Below, piece after piece: positions 41,262 to 49,872 of a DNA stretch of 64,000 bases. The notes below the pieces were generated by a model. That model had not been told where the DNA came from, did not search any database, and saw only the letters and a program-made list of their open reading frames with translations. The translations under genes and the position numbers were made by a program. The stretch covers positions 744,001 to 808,000 of the forward strand of contig CAVZTJ010000009.1 of NCBI GenBank assembly GCA_963778075.1, read 5' to 3'. The DNA comes from JASHPR01 sp963778075. GTDB lineage: Bacteria > Actinomycetota > Actinomycetes > Streptosporangiales > Streptosporangiaceae. The number at the start of each line of letters is the position of its first letter. Positions within the stretch are counted from its first letter, which is position 1.

Positions 41262-42203
41262 GTGGAACTGGTGAAGCCGCTGGCCGTCAGGCCCGGCGAT
41301 TGCATCGGTGTCGTGTCCACATCTTCGCCGGTGTCGGCGGAGGAGCTTGACCGGCTCGTCGCCTACCTCGAGGGCCACGGTTACCGGGTACGGCTGGCCG
41401 AGGGCGTCGGCGACCGGGCGGGGCACCTCGCCGGGACCGCGGAGCGCCGCGCGGCGGGCGTGATGAGCATGTTCGCCGACCCCGACGTGGCGCTGGTGCT
41501 TCCCGCGACCGGCGGCACGGGCGCGAGCCACGTGGTCGACCTCCTCGACTACGGTCTGATCCGCGCCAACCCGAAGGTCTTCACCGGGTTCAGCGACCCG
41601 AGCAGCCTCTGCAACGCGATCCTCGCCGGGGCCGGGCTGCCGAACGTGCACGGGGTCACCGGTATCCAGTTCTTCGAGCCGGCGCTCAAGGACGAGTGGA
41701 CCGAGGATGAATTCTGGGCCATGGTGTCAGGCCCGGTTGCCGGGCGGGAGATAGCCGGGGGCGACTGGCATGTGTACCGCGCCGAGGCACCGGTGGTGTC
41801 CGGACCGGTCGTCGGCGGGACCCTGCCGTGCTTCCGGTCTCTGGTCGGCACCCGCTGGATGCCGTCCACCGCGGGCGCGATCCTGGTGATCGAGGCGTTC
41901 ATGGACACGTTCGACGACGTCGACCGCGCGCTGACGCACCTGCGGCTCGCCGGGTTGTTCGACGGCATAGCCGCGCTCGTGATCGGGGCACCCGCCGACT
42001 GGCCGCGCGAGGACGCGCCTGACGCGGGCACCGACGAGCTGATCCTGCGGTGCGTCCCGGACCGGGGCTTCCCGGTGATCACCAACGTCGACTTCGGCCA
42101 CGCGGCCCGGAACATCCAGCTCCCGCTCGGGTGCCGGGTCGAGTTCGACCTGGGTGGCGGCCGCCAGGTGCTGCGGTACCTCGAGGATCTCGTCGTAGTG
42201 TGA
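41262..42203 (+). CDS. S66-family LD-carboxypeptidase-like serine peptidase
   Basis: About 313 residues. The family starts with LAVRPGDCIGVVSTSSPVS; the region ALVLPATGGTGASHVVDLLDY replaces the usual RGGYG loop; the nucleophile is in FTGFSDPSSL; the catalytic Glu fits AILVIEAFMD and the His lies in VDFGHAARNIQLPLG. Members either trim the murein tetrapeptide (LdcA) or cleave microcin C-like conjugates (MccF). The weakened RGGYG motif favours the MccF-like branch, but this is inference. The start could also be the GTG at 41175. Confidence 0.82.
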   Translation: MELVKPLAVRPGDCIGVVSTSSPVSAEELDRLVAYLEGHGYRVRLAEGVGDRAGHLAGTAERRAAGVMSMFADPDVALVLPATGGTGASHVVDLLDYGLIRANPKVFTGFSDPSSLCNAILAGAGLPNVHGVTGIQFFEPALKDEWTEDEFWAMVSGPVAGREIAGGDWHVYRAEAPVVSGPVVGGTLPCFRSLVGTRWMPSTAGAILVIEAFMDTFDDVDRALTHLRLAGLFDGIAALVIGAPADWPREDAPDAGTDELILRCVPDRGFPVITNVDFGHAARNIQLPLGCRVEFDLGGGRQVLRYLEDLVVV

Positions 42204-42208
42204 GCCGT

Positions 42209-42694
42209 TCAGGCGCTGAGCCTGCGGTAGCGGCTGCCGTGGAAGATCAGCGGCGGCACGTCGGGGTCCGCGTCCAGCGCGTGTACCCGCAGCAGGATGA
42301 GGTCGTGGTCGCCAACCCGGATCTCGCGCTCGATCCCGCAGTCCAGCCAGGCGCTCGCGTCTTCGAGCAGGATCGCCCCGTCGGCGGTGGCCCGCCAGCT
42401 CAGCGAGCCGAACCGGTCGCCGCGCCGCTCGCTGAGCGCGCGGCCGTGCGCTTCCTGATGTGCGCCGAGAACGCTGATGCCGAGGCGGGCGGCCGTGCGC
42501 AGGACCGGCCAGGTGGTGGACGTGTGCGCAACGCAGACCGAGACGATCGGCGGGTCCAGCGACACGGACGTGAACGAGTTGGCCGTGATGCCGACCGGGA
42601 CGCCGTCGACCAGCGCCGCGACCGCGGTCACGCCGGTCGGGTAGGCGCCGAAGACCCGGCGCAGGTCCGTCGCCTCGAGCGCGCAAGCGGTCAT
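42209..42694 (-). CDS. Flavin reductase domain protein (HpaC family)
   Basis: 161 residues. FMN-binding split barrel: LRRVFGAYPTGVTAVAA, GITANSFTSVSLDPPIVSVCV, WPVLRTAARLGISVLGAHQ, and ILLRVHALDADPDVPPLIFHGSRYRRL. It supplies reduced FMN from NAD(P)H. Its place at the end of a run of LLM-type FMN monooxygenase genes, seven bases after the stop of the first, makes it their probable electron partner. Confidence 0.9.
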   Translation of the reverse strand: MTACALEATDLRRVFGAYPTGVTAVAALVDGVPVGITANSFTSVSLDPPIVSVCVAHTSTTWPVLRTAARLGISVLGAHQEAHGRALSERRGDRFGSLSWRATADGAILLEDASAWLDCGIEREIRVGDHDLILLRVHALDADPDVPPLIFHGSRYRRLSA

Positions 42695-42701
42695 GCCGAC
42701 C

Positions 42702-43862
42702 TCACCGGCGGTGCCACTCGTCAGCCAGCAGCCGGTACGAGCGGACCCGGTCGGCGGGGTCGTGCGTGATCGTCGTGATGATCAGCTCATCGGCCCCGGT
42801 CGCCTCCTGAAGCTGCTCGAGCTTGTCGGCGACCTGCCCCGCAGACCCGACGAACTGGGTCTCCACCCGGTCGGCGACCAGGGCTCTGTCCTCGTCGGTC
42901 CAGGTGTGCGCCCGCGCCTCCTGCGGGGTCGGAAAATCGATCGCGCCCTCGCCGGAGCGGATGCTCCGCACCCACAGGCCGTAACCGGATGCGAGCTCAC
43001 GCGCTGTCGCCTCGTCCTTCGCCACCACGACGTCAGCCGAGACGCTGACGTACGGCCGCTCGAGCTCGGCCGAGGGCCGGAACGCCGCCCGGTAGCCCTC
43101 GACAGCCTCGAGTACCGTGGCGGGGCTGACGTGGTAGTTCGCGGCGAACCGCAGGCCATTCCCGCCGGCGACGCTGGCGCTCTGCCCGCCGCTGCTGCCG
43201 AGGATCCAGACCTGGACGGCCGCGCCCTCGCCCGGGACCGCGTGCCCCTCCACGCCATCGGGCGATTTGTAGGTCCCATGCAGCAGGGCGAGGATGTCGG
43301 CGACCTGCTCGCCGTAATCCTGAGGGCTGGCGCCGGGGAGCTGCAGCAGCGTCTTCTGCATCCGGAACCGGGGCGAGCCGAGCAGCTTTTCCACGGAGAA
43401 CCTGGGCGGAATCAGCAGCCCGTTCGGCGCCCACCGGTTTCCCTGAACGGCGTCGGCCTGCCGCGTCGCGCCGACCAGGGCAGGCTCGCGGTCCTGCGGC
43501 TGCGACTGCGACTGCGGCGGCCGCCCGCCGGACCGGCCGAGGCCAAGGTCGACCCGCCCGGGGTGCAGGGCGTCGATGAGCCCGAACTCCTCCACGGTGG
43601 ACAGCGCGGTGCGGTGCCCGAGCTGGACCGCGCCGGAGCCGATCCGGATCGTCGAGGTCGCGTCGGCTGTGAGCGCCAGGACGACCGCAGGCGAGGTCCC
43701 GGCGACGCCTGGGTTGAGGTGGTGCTCGGCGAACCAGTACCGGTAGTAGCCGAAGCTCTCGGTGGCGCGGGCGAGCGCGATCGTGTTCTGCAGCGCCTCG
43801 GCCGGGTTCGAGCCGGAGCTGATCGGCACGAGGTCGAGCACGGTGAGCGGCGTGGTGGCCAT
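42702..43862 (-). CDS. LLM-class flavin-dependent oxidoreductase (MsnO8-like)
   Basis: 386 residues from an internal ATG. LTVLDLVPISSGSNPAEAL, YRYWFAEHHLNPGVAGTSP, IRIGSGAVQLGHRTALSTVE, VDLGLGRSGG and VWILGSSGGQSASVAGG are standard for the MsnO8 subgroup of the bacterial-luciferase superfamily. It uses reduced flavin and O2 to oxidise a small molecule. It is coupled to the flavin reductase gene. The frame open upstream of this ATG is not conserved. The dead TnpB element lies just upstream. Confidence 0.9.
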   Translation of the reverse strand: MATTPLTVLDLVPISSGSNPAEALQNTIALARATESFGYYRYWFAEHHLNPGVAGTSPAVVLALTADATSTIRIGSGAVQLGHRTALSTVEEFGLIDALHPGRVDLGLGRSGGRPPQSQSQPQDREPALVGATRQADAVQGNRWAPNGLLIPPRFSVEKLLGSPRFRMQKTLLQLPGASPQDYGEQVADILALLHGTYKSPDGVEGHAVPGEGAAVQVWILGSSGGQSASVAGGNGLRFAANYHVSPATVLEAVEGYRAAFRPSAELERPYVSVSADVVVAKDEATARELASGYGLWVRSIRSGEGAIDFPTPQEARAHTWTDEDRALVADRVETQFVGSAGQVADKLEQLQEATGADELIITTITHDPADRVRSYRLLADEWHRR

Positions 43863-44031
43863 CAAAAGTGCGCGGCGGGTACTCTGGCCCTCCGGCCGGA
43901 GGTGGAGCCGCGCTCCCCCTTTCGGAGCGTCTGCCCAGAATTGTCGGCGCTGGGCCGTAAAGTCGAACACGAAAGCGACCCGGTGAGGCGGCCAGCTCCC
44001 GGGCCGGACGCACACCGAGGACACGGACCGA

Positions 44032-44745
44032 GTGCAGGTGAGACGAGGCTATAAGTTCCGCGCGTACCCGACACAACCCCAGCAGGGGCGTGCGATGCGG
44101 CTGCTGGCCGATCACTGCGAGCTGTACAACGCGGCGCTGGAAGAACGCCGCGAGGCCTAGCGCAAGCGGAAGGCCAGCATCTGCTATTGCACCCAGTCGG
44201 CTCAGCTCAAGGAGATCCGGGCGGCGCGCAAGGACCGCGCGCGCCCGGGCTCGGGGAACCGCAAGCGGCTGCGCCGCAAGCTGGCTCGCGAATGGCGCAA
44301 GGTCCGCGACCGCCGCCGCGACTTCCATCACAAGAGCGCCTGGGCACTCGTGAGCACCTGTGACGTGGTCGCGCTGGAGCGACTGCGCACGGCGAACATG
44401 ACTCGCCGACCCAGGCCGCGGCCCGATCCGGCCCGGCCGGGCAGCTACCTGCCGAACGGCGCTTCGGCCAAAGCAGGGCTGAACAGGGCGGTGCTGGACG
44501 CGGGCTGGGCCCAGTTCACTACGATCCTCGCCGGTAAAGCGGAAGAAGCTGGCCGACGCCTGATCTTTGTGAACCCAGCCGACACCAGCATCACCTGCCA
44601 CCGCTGCAGCGCCCGGTGTATCCGTCCGCGGCAGAACACCGTGGTCTGCCCGGTGCACGGCGCGATGGACGCTGACGTCAACGGCGCACGCAATGTCTAC
44701 GCCAGGGCCGGGCTGGGCTCTGGTCAGGCCGTCCGAGCGACCTGA
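44032..44745 (+). pseudogene. Degenerate TnpB (IS200/IS605 OrfB) gene
   Basis: One frame from GTG 44032 reads RRGYKFRAYPTQPQQ, the conserved TnpB N-terminus, up to an in-frame TAG at 44158-44160 where the family has Trp (EERREA-stop-RKRKAS). It then reads through QSAQLKEIRAARKD and jumps to RRRDFHHKSAWALV, so about 150 middle residues including the first RuvC part are missing. The C-terminus keeps the zinc ribbon (CHRCSARC, CPVHG) and DADVNGARNVYARAG with the last RuvC Asp. No TnpA is present. The element is inactive. Confidence 0.85.
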
Positions 44746-44752
44746 GAAGCTT

Positions 44753-44766
44753 CCGCCTTCAGGCGG
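44753..44766 (+). other. Right-end hairpin of the TnpB element
   Basis: CCGCC-TTCA-GGCGG forms a short hairpin just after the tnpB stop. In IS605-type elements this zone carries the right-end structure and the 3-prime end of the omega (guide) RNA. Homology to the interrupted LLM gene resumes at about 44821, so the element end lies between here and there. Confidence 0.5.
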
Positions 44767-44820
44767 CAGAGCAGTCACGTCCCCTCCGTTAGGTCGCAGA
44801 GCCGGCGAGCGCCGGATCGG

Positions 44821-45411
44821 CCACAGCGGGTCACCATAGCGGGCAGCGAGGTCGACGGACTCCTTGCTGGTCGCGCTGCCGTGCCAGATGCGGATCGGCT
44901 GCTGCAGCGGCCGGGGCCAGACCTCGGCATCGCGCAGCGGGGGCCGGAACCGCGGCGTGGCGGTTACCGTCGGGTTGCGCCAGATCTGCCGGAAGATCTC
45001 GTAGCTCTCGGCGTTGCGGTCCCACTGGTCCTCGGGCGTGACGCTGAACAGCTCGCGCTGCGCGGCACCGTTTCCCTTCCCGATGATCAGCTCGAGCCGG
45101 CCGCCGGACAGGTGATCGAGCGTCGCGTAGTCCTCGTAGGCGCGTACCGGATCCAGCAGGCTCAGCGTCGTGACCGCGGTGAACAGCCGGATCCGCGAGG
45201 TCAGCGCCGCGATGTGGCTCAGCGTCACCGGTGGCGACGAGGAGATGAACGGGCGCTCGTGCCGCTCGCCCACACCGAACCCGTCAAAGCCAAGTTCCTC
45301 GGCGAGCAGCGCGTTGCCGATCACCTCGCGGAACCGGTCGGTGGTCGACTTCTGCAGGCCCGTGACCGGGTCGGGGGCGTGCACGATCAGCGTGATCGCC
45401 AGGAACTTCAT
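44821..45411 (-). pseudogene. LLM-class oxidoreductase, truncated by the TnpB element
   Basis: The first 197 residues of a luciferase-like monooxygenase are intact: FLAITLIVHAPDP, LAEELGFDGFGVGERHERPF, SRIRLFTAVTTLSLLDPVR, LSGGRLELIIGKGNG, IRIWHGSATSKESVDLAARY. Homology stops after RYGDPLW, where the TnpB element right end begins. The remaining C-terminal third is not found on the other side. The start overlaps the DszA-like gene stop by four bases (ATGA), so it was once part of that operon. Confidence 0.85.
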
Positions 45412-46808
45412 GACGCCGCCCGGCTGAGCCCGGCGCCAGCGGCGGAGCCGCCCGCAGAGGGCGAGGGCAGCGGCGCGAGGCCGAGATGCTCGCGCAGGGT
45501 GCTGCCCTCGTAGTCGACACGGAAAACGCCGCGCTCCTGCAGGATCGGCACGACCGTGTCGGCGAACTCGTCGAGCCCGCCCGGGGTGATGTGCGGCACC
45601 AGGATGAACCCGTCGCTGGCGTCGGCCTGGACCAGCGTGTTGATCTGCTCGGAGACGGTGGCCGGGGAGCCGATGAACGACTGCCTGCCGGTGACCTCGA
45701 CGATCAGCTCGCGGATCGACAGCTTCCCCGCCTCGGCCTTCGTCCGCCACTGCGCCGCGATCGCCACCGGGTCCCGGTGCATGCGCACGCTCGCCCGGCC
45801 GCGGGAGACCGTGTTCTCGCCGGGAATCGGATCGACGTCGGGCAGCGGCCCGTCCGGGTCGTAGCCCGACAGGTCGCGGTTCCACAGCTGCTCCAGGAAC
45901 TTGATCGCGGTCTGCCCGCTGACCTGCTGCAGCCGGACTTCCTGGGCCAGCTCCGCCGCCTCGGCGTCGGTGCCGGCGAGCACGAACGTGGCGGCCGGCA
46001 GGATCAGCAGCTCGTCGCGGCTGCGCCCGTACCGGGCCAGCCTGTCCTTCACGTCCTGGTAGAAGGCCTGGCCGTCCTCCAGCGTGCCGTGCCGGCTGAA
46101 GATGGCGTCCGCGCTCGACGCGGCGAACTCGCGGCCCTCGTCCGAGTCGCCGGCCTGGAAGATGACCGGGCGGCCCTGCGGGCTGCGCGGCACGTTGAAC
46201 TGCCCCTGGATGCCGAAGTGCTGATCGGTCCGCCCGAACGCGCCCGGCCGCGGATCGGCCAGGAACTGGCCGGTTTCCTTGTCGGCGATGATCTCGCCGC
46301 CATGCCAGGAGTCGAACAGCTCCCACGCCGTCTCCAGGAACGCCCGCGCCCTCGGGTACCGCTCGTCCTGCGGCAGGAAGCCGCCACGCCGGAAGTTCTC
46401 GCCGGTGAACGCGTCCCACGAGGTGACCACGTTCCACGCGGCCCGCCCGCCGGACAGGTGATCCAGGCTCGCGAACTGCCGCGCCACCTCGTACGGCTCG
46501 TTGAACGTGGAGTTGATCGTGCCGGCCAGGCCGAGCCGGTCGGTGACCGCGGCGAGCGCGGCGAGCACGGTGAAGGTGTCCGGGCGCCCCACCACGTCGA
46601 GGTCGTAGATCACGCCGTTCTGCTCGCGGAGCCGCAGCCCCTCGGCGAGGAACAGGAAGTCGAACTTGGCCCGCTCCGCGGTCCGCGCAAGGTGGGCGAA
46701 CGAGCTGAACTCGATGTGGCTGCCCGACCGCGGGTCGCTCCACACCGTGGTGTTGTTCACGCCGGGAAAGTGCGCGGCCAGGTGGATCTGCTTCAGCGGC
46801 TTGCTCAT
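45408..46808 (-). CDS. NtaA/SnaA/DszA-type FMN-dependent monooxygenase
   Basis: 466 residues from an ATG with GGGAGG nine bases upstream. QIHLAAHFPGVNNTTVWSDP, FDFLFLAEGLRLRE, LAGTINSTFNEPYEVARQF, GGRAAWNVVTSWD, NFRRGG, RPVIFQAGDSDEGREFAA and the GSPATVSEQINTLV C-terminus identify the nitrilotriacetate/dibenzothiophene-sulfone monooxygenase group. It would oxidise a xenobiotic or organosulfur/amine compound with FMNH2 from the nearby reductase. The C-terminal 15 residues are low complexity. Confidence 0.92.
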   Translation of the reverse strand: MSKPLKQIHLAAHFPGVNNTTVWSDPRSGSHIEFSSFAHLARTAERAKFDFLFLAEGLRLREQNGVIYDLDVVGRPDTFTVLAALAAVTDRLGLAGTINSTFNEPYEVARQFASLDHLSGGRAAWNVVTSWDAFTGENFRRGGFLPQDERYPRARAFLETAWELFDSWHGGEIIADKETGQFLADPRPGAFGRTDQHFGIQGQFNVPRSPQGRPVIFQAGDSDEGREFAASSADAIFSRHGTLEDGQAFYQDVKDRLARYGRSRDELLILPAATFVLAGTDAEAAELAQEVRLQQVSGQTAIKFLEQLWNRDLSGYDPDGPLPDVDPIPGENTVSRGRASVRMHRDPVAIAAQWRTKAEAGKLSIRELIVEVTGRQSFIGSPATVSEQINTLVQADASDGFILVPHITPGGLDEFADTVVPILQERGVFRVDYEGSTLREHLGLAPLPSPSAGGSAAGAGLSRAAS

Positions 46809-46858
46809 CGCCGGGTCCCTCCCCAGGTCACGAACGGCTCCCTTCCTCGCGCCGGCGG

Positions 46859-48068
46859 TCACGCGGTGGCGTAGCGATTCGCCGGCCGGCCCAGTCCGAG
46901 CAGCCCGCGCAGGCTCCCCGACTCATACGACTTCCGGAACGCGGCGCGCCGCTGCAGCTCGGGCACCAGGCCACTCGTGATCGCGTGCAGGTCCTGCGGG
47001 ATGGCACCCGGGCGCAGCCGGAACCCGGACAGCCCGCCGGCCTGCCACGCCTGCAGCAGATCGGCCAGGCCTGCGGCCGTTCCGGTGAAGATCGTGGCGT
47101 CGCTGGCATAGGGGTATCCGGCGAGATCGTCGAGGCGGGCCTTGCGCTCGGCTCCGGTCTCGCCGCCAGGCTCGTCGAGGAACACCACGAGGTCCCCGAA
47201 CACGTGCACGGTGTCCCCGGCGCGGCCCGCCGCCTGCTGGGCGTCACGGATCTCGGCCACGATCGCGGCAGCGTGGCCGGCGTCGCGCGGCGTGACAAAG
47301 CCGATGTCCGCCGACCCGGCGATCAGCCGGTACGGCACGCTGGCGTGGCCCAGCGCGCTGACCACCGGCTGGCCCTGCGGTGGCCGGGGGGTGATCGAGG
47401 GGCCCCTGACGCTAAAGTGCGCGCCGGTGAAGTCGATGTAGTGCAGCTTGCCGCGGTCGATGAACCGGCCGGTCGCCACGTCGCGGATCTCGGCGTCGTC
47501 CTCCCAGCTGTCCCACAGCCGCCTGACCACCTCCACGTAGTCGGCGGCCTCGTCGAACAGCTCCGCCACCAGGTCCTGGACCTGCGGGCTGGACCGGTCG
47601 GTCAGGTCGAGCGCCGGGAACGTGCGGCGCCCGAAGTGGGCCGCCTCGTACGGACGCGCCGTGACCTGCACCCGCAGGCCAGCCCGTCCGGTGCTGACGT
47701 AGTCCAGCGTGGCGATGGCCTTGGAGATGTGGAACGGCTCGGTGTGCGTCACCACTGCCGTCGGAATCAGCCCGATGTGGCTGGTCAGCGGCGCGACCCT
47801 GGCCGCGATCAGCACCGCGTCGAGGCGCCCGCGCACCTGGTCGGTGCGCCAGTCCTGCTCGAAACGGCGGGCGGACTGCAGGCCGAGCCCGTCCTCGATG
47901 GTCACGAAGTCGAGCAGGCCGCGTTCGGCTTCCTGGATCAGGTCCGCCCAGTACGCCGGCCTGGAACAGCTCGTGCGGGCGTGCCCGCCGCTCGCGCCAC
48001 GCGGCCGGATGCCAGCCAGCGCCTTCGAGCGCGACGGCCAGGTGTACTGCTGGGGATGCTGCGGACAT
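46859..48068 (-). pseudogene. LLM-class oxidoreductase with one-base frameshift
   Basis: The natural start is the ATG at 48068 (SAASPAVHLAVALEGAGWHP), but the frame shifts near 47954, where CAGGCCGGCG-TAC needs one base fewer. The other frame then continues the family as YWADLIQEAERGLLDFVTIEDGLG and SHIGLIPTAVVTHTEPFH, ending with ISGL-like and GLLGLGRP. Without the shift it would be about 400 residues. Either a recent mutation or a sequence error. A shortened product from GTG 47905 would lack the first barrel strand. Same strand and spacing as the DszA-like gene, so one operon. Confidence 0.78.
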
Positions 48069-48176
48069 GATCTCCAAACGCTCGTAACGCTTTGAGCAGC
48101 ATTTTAGGCAATCTCGATAGATATTGTCGAGTTGACTTTTGGCTACCTTGGCAGCCGACCTGGATACCATCCCGAC

Positions 48177-49220
48177 GTGGCGGACACCGGGCGGCTGGCC
48201 GAGCACTTCGCGGCGGGCGACGCAATTTTCGTCTCTTCTCCGCTGTACCGGTCCCTGTGCCGGACGGTCGCCGGGGACCAGCCTGTCCTTGATCTCCTCA
48301 CGCAGCGGCGGCCCGGCCAGCAGCCGTCGTTCCTGCTGTTCGGCGCGGTCCACTACCTGCTGCTGCGCGGGGCAGCACACCCGCTCGGCCGCTATTACCC
48401 GTCGCTGCACGGCGGGGCCGCCGCCGATCCCTCGGGTGCCGGGCCAGCGCTGCTGGACTTCTGCCGCACGTACCGCGACGAGCTCGCCGAACTGATCAGC
48501 ACCCGGCTCGTTCAGACCAACGTCGTGAAGCGTTCGGCCGGGCTGCGGATGGCGATGTGGGCAGTCAGGCAGCGCTGCGCGCAGCCGGTGCACCTGGTCG
48601 AGGTCGGTGCGAGCGCCGGCATCCATTTGCACGTCGACCGGTATCGCTATGTCGTCGGCGGCCGCACGTTCGGCCGCCCGGATGCCGCGGTCACGATCGA
48701 GACGCAGTGGCGGGGCCCGGGCCAGCCGCCGGACCTCGACGACGTGCCGGAGATCGCCAGCCGGACCGGCGTCGACCTGTATCCGGTCCCGGCCGCCGAT
48801 CCTGCCGAGCGGCTCTGGCTCCGGGCGCTGGTCTGGCCGGAAAACGGGCACGCGGCTGAGCTGCTCATGGCGGCGCTGCAGAGCGTCGCCGCGGATCCGC
48901 CGGCGATCGTGGCCGGCGACGCGATCAGCGTGTGTCCGGAACTGGGCCGGTGCCTTCCGAAGGGCGAGCCGCGCCTGGTGTTTCACGCGGCGACGCGGAT
49001 GCACGTGCCGAAGGACAGGCGCGCGGCGTTCGATGCAGCGATCGATTCGATGGCCGACGGCGGGCCGTTGTTTCACGCCTGGATTGAGCCGCAGTTCGCG
49101 CGGCACCACGGCCTGCCCGGCGCCGGGGGCGAGATGCTGGCCATGCACGGCCCGGGCGACCTGTCCGCCGTGCCGGTAGCGCGCGTCGACGGCCACCTGG
49201 AATGGGAGGAGGCCTGCTGA
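48177..49220 (+). CDS. DUF2332 family protein
   Basis: About 347 residues. The actinobacterial DUF2332 pattern is visible: AEHFAAGDAIFVSSPLYRSL, LLFGAVHYLLLRG, YYPSLHG, FCRTYRDELAELISTRLVQT with NVVKRSAGL, VHLVEVGASAGIHLHVDRY (nucleotide- or SAM-like loop), and VFHAATRMHVP. Function unknown; the GASAGI segment suggests a methyltransferase-like fold, which is inference. The start is either TTG 48132 or GTG 48177, neither with a good ribosome site. Followed by a strong hairpin. Confidence 0.8.
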   Translation: MADTGRLAEHFAAGDAIFVSSPLYRSLCRTVAGDQPVLDLLTQRRPGQQPSFLLFGAVHYLLLRGAAHPLGRYYPSLHGGAAADPSGAGPALLDFCRTYRDELAELISTRLVQTNVVKRSAGLRMAMWAVRQRCAQPVHLVEVGASAGIHLHVDRYRYVVGGRTFGRPDAAVTIETQWRGPGQPPDLDDVPEIASRTGVDLYPVPAADPAERLWLRALVWPENGHAAELLMAALQSVAADPPAIVAGDAISVCPELGRCLPKGEPRLVFHAATRMHVPKDRRAAFDAAIDSMADGGPLFHAWIEPQFARHHGLPGAGGEMLAMHGPGDLSAVPVARVDGHLEWEEAC

Positions 49221-49237
49221 CGCGCCCTTCCAATACG

Positions 49238-49285
49238 GTGGTGGGGCCCACGCTGCTGCTGTACCAACAGCGTGGGCCCCACCAC
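49238..49285 (+). terminator. 18-bp GC-rich terminator hairpin
   Basis: Arms 49238-49255 and 49268-49285 pair perfectly over 18 bases around a 12-base loop that can add two more pairs. It begins 17 bases after the DUF2332 stop. No T-tract follows, but strength and position make it a credible intrinsic terminator. Confidence 0.75.
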
Positions 49286-49327
49286 ACCAATGGGCGGCGG
49301 GCGAGGAGCGGCGGGCGAGGAGGGAAC

Positions 49328-49853
49328 ATGAAGGCCGATCTCGTCGCCCGGTATCCGGGCCGGGTGCGCACGCTGGTCGCGCACGAGCCGCCGTATCGGA
49401 GCTGCTGCCCGACGCCGCGCGCTACCACGCGCTGAACGAGCAGGTCGGCGAGACCTACCGCAGTGAGGGCACGTTCGCGGCACTGCAGCTGTTCACGAAG
49501 GGCGTCGGCTTCGGGAACGAGGAGCCGCCCCACCTGCCGAGCAGACGCCGGAAGCCGCAGCGGCCGGAGCCCGGATGGGCGCCAACCTGGAGCTGTTCGC
49601 CGGGCGGCTGATCCCGATCATCGGGAACTACGAGCCGGATCTGGCTGCGCTGCAGCGCAGCTCAACCCGGATCGTCGTGGGCGTGGGCGACGAGTCCACG
49701 CCGGAGCAGATGGTGTACCAGACCGCGCACGCACTGGCCGAGCGGCTCGGCAGCCAGCCGGTGCAGTTCCCCGGCGGCCACGGCGGGTTCGGCAGCCATC
49801 CCGACGGCTTCGCGGCCAGGCTCCGCGAGGTGCTGGCTGCTGGAGAGGCCTGA
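49328..49853 (+). pseudogene. Alpha/beta hydrolase remnant
   Basis: Three frames in succession give the C-terminal two thirds of an alpha/beta hydrolase: ADLVARYPGRVRTLVAHEPP, then (shift near 49395) ELLPDAARYHALNEQVGETY and FAALQLFTKGVGFGNEEPP, then (shift near 49530) GANLELFAGRLIPIIGNYEP, STRIVVGVGDES (acid) and FPGGHGGFGSHPDGF (His). The N-terminal part with the nucleophile is missing. Two frameshifts plus the deletion mark it as a true pseudogene. Confidence 0.82.
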
Positions 49854-49872
49854 CCTCGCAGCGACGGTGCCG

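Noticed and set aside
43033..46743. A 1236-codon minus-strand open frame covering the whole LLM cluster
   Set aside because: It is read-through of high-GC DNA: only its part from 45411 to 44821 has protein homology; the rest is out of frame with the real genes at 42702 and 45408.
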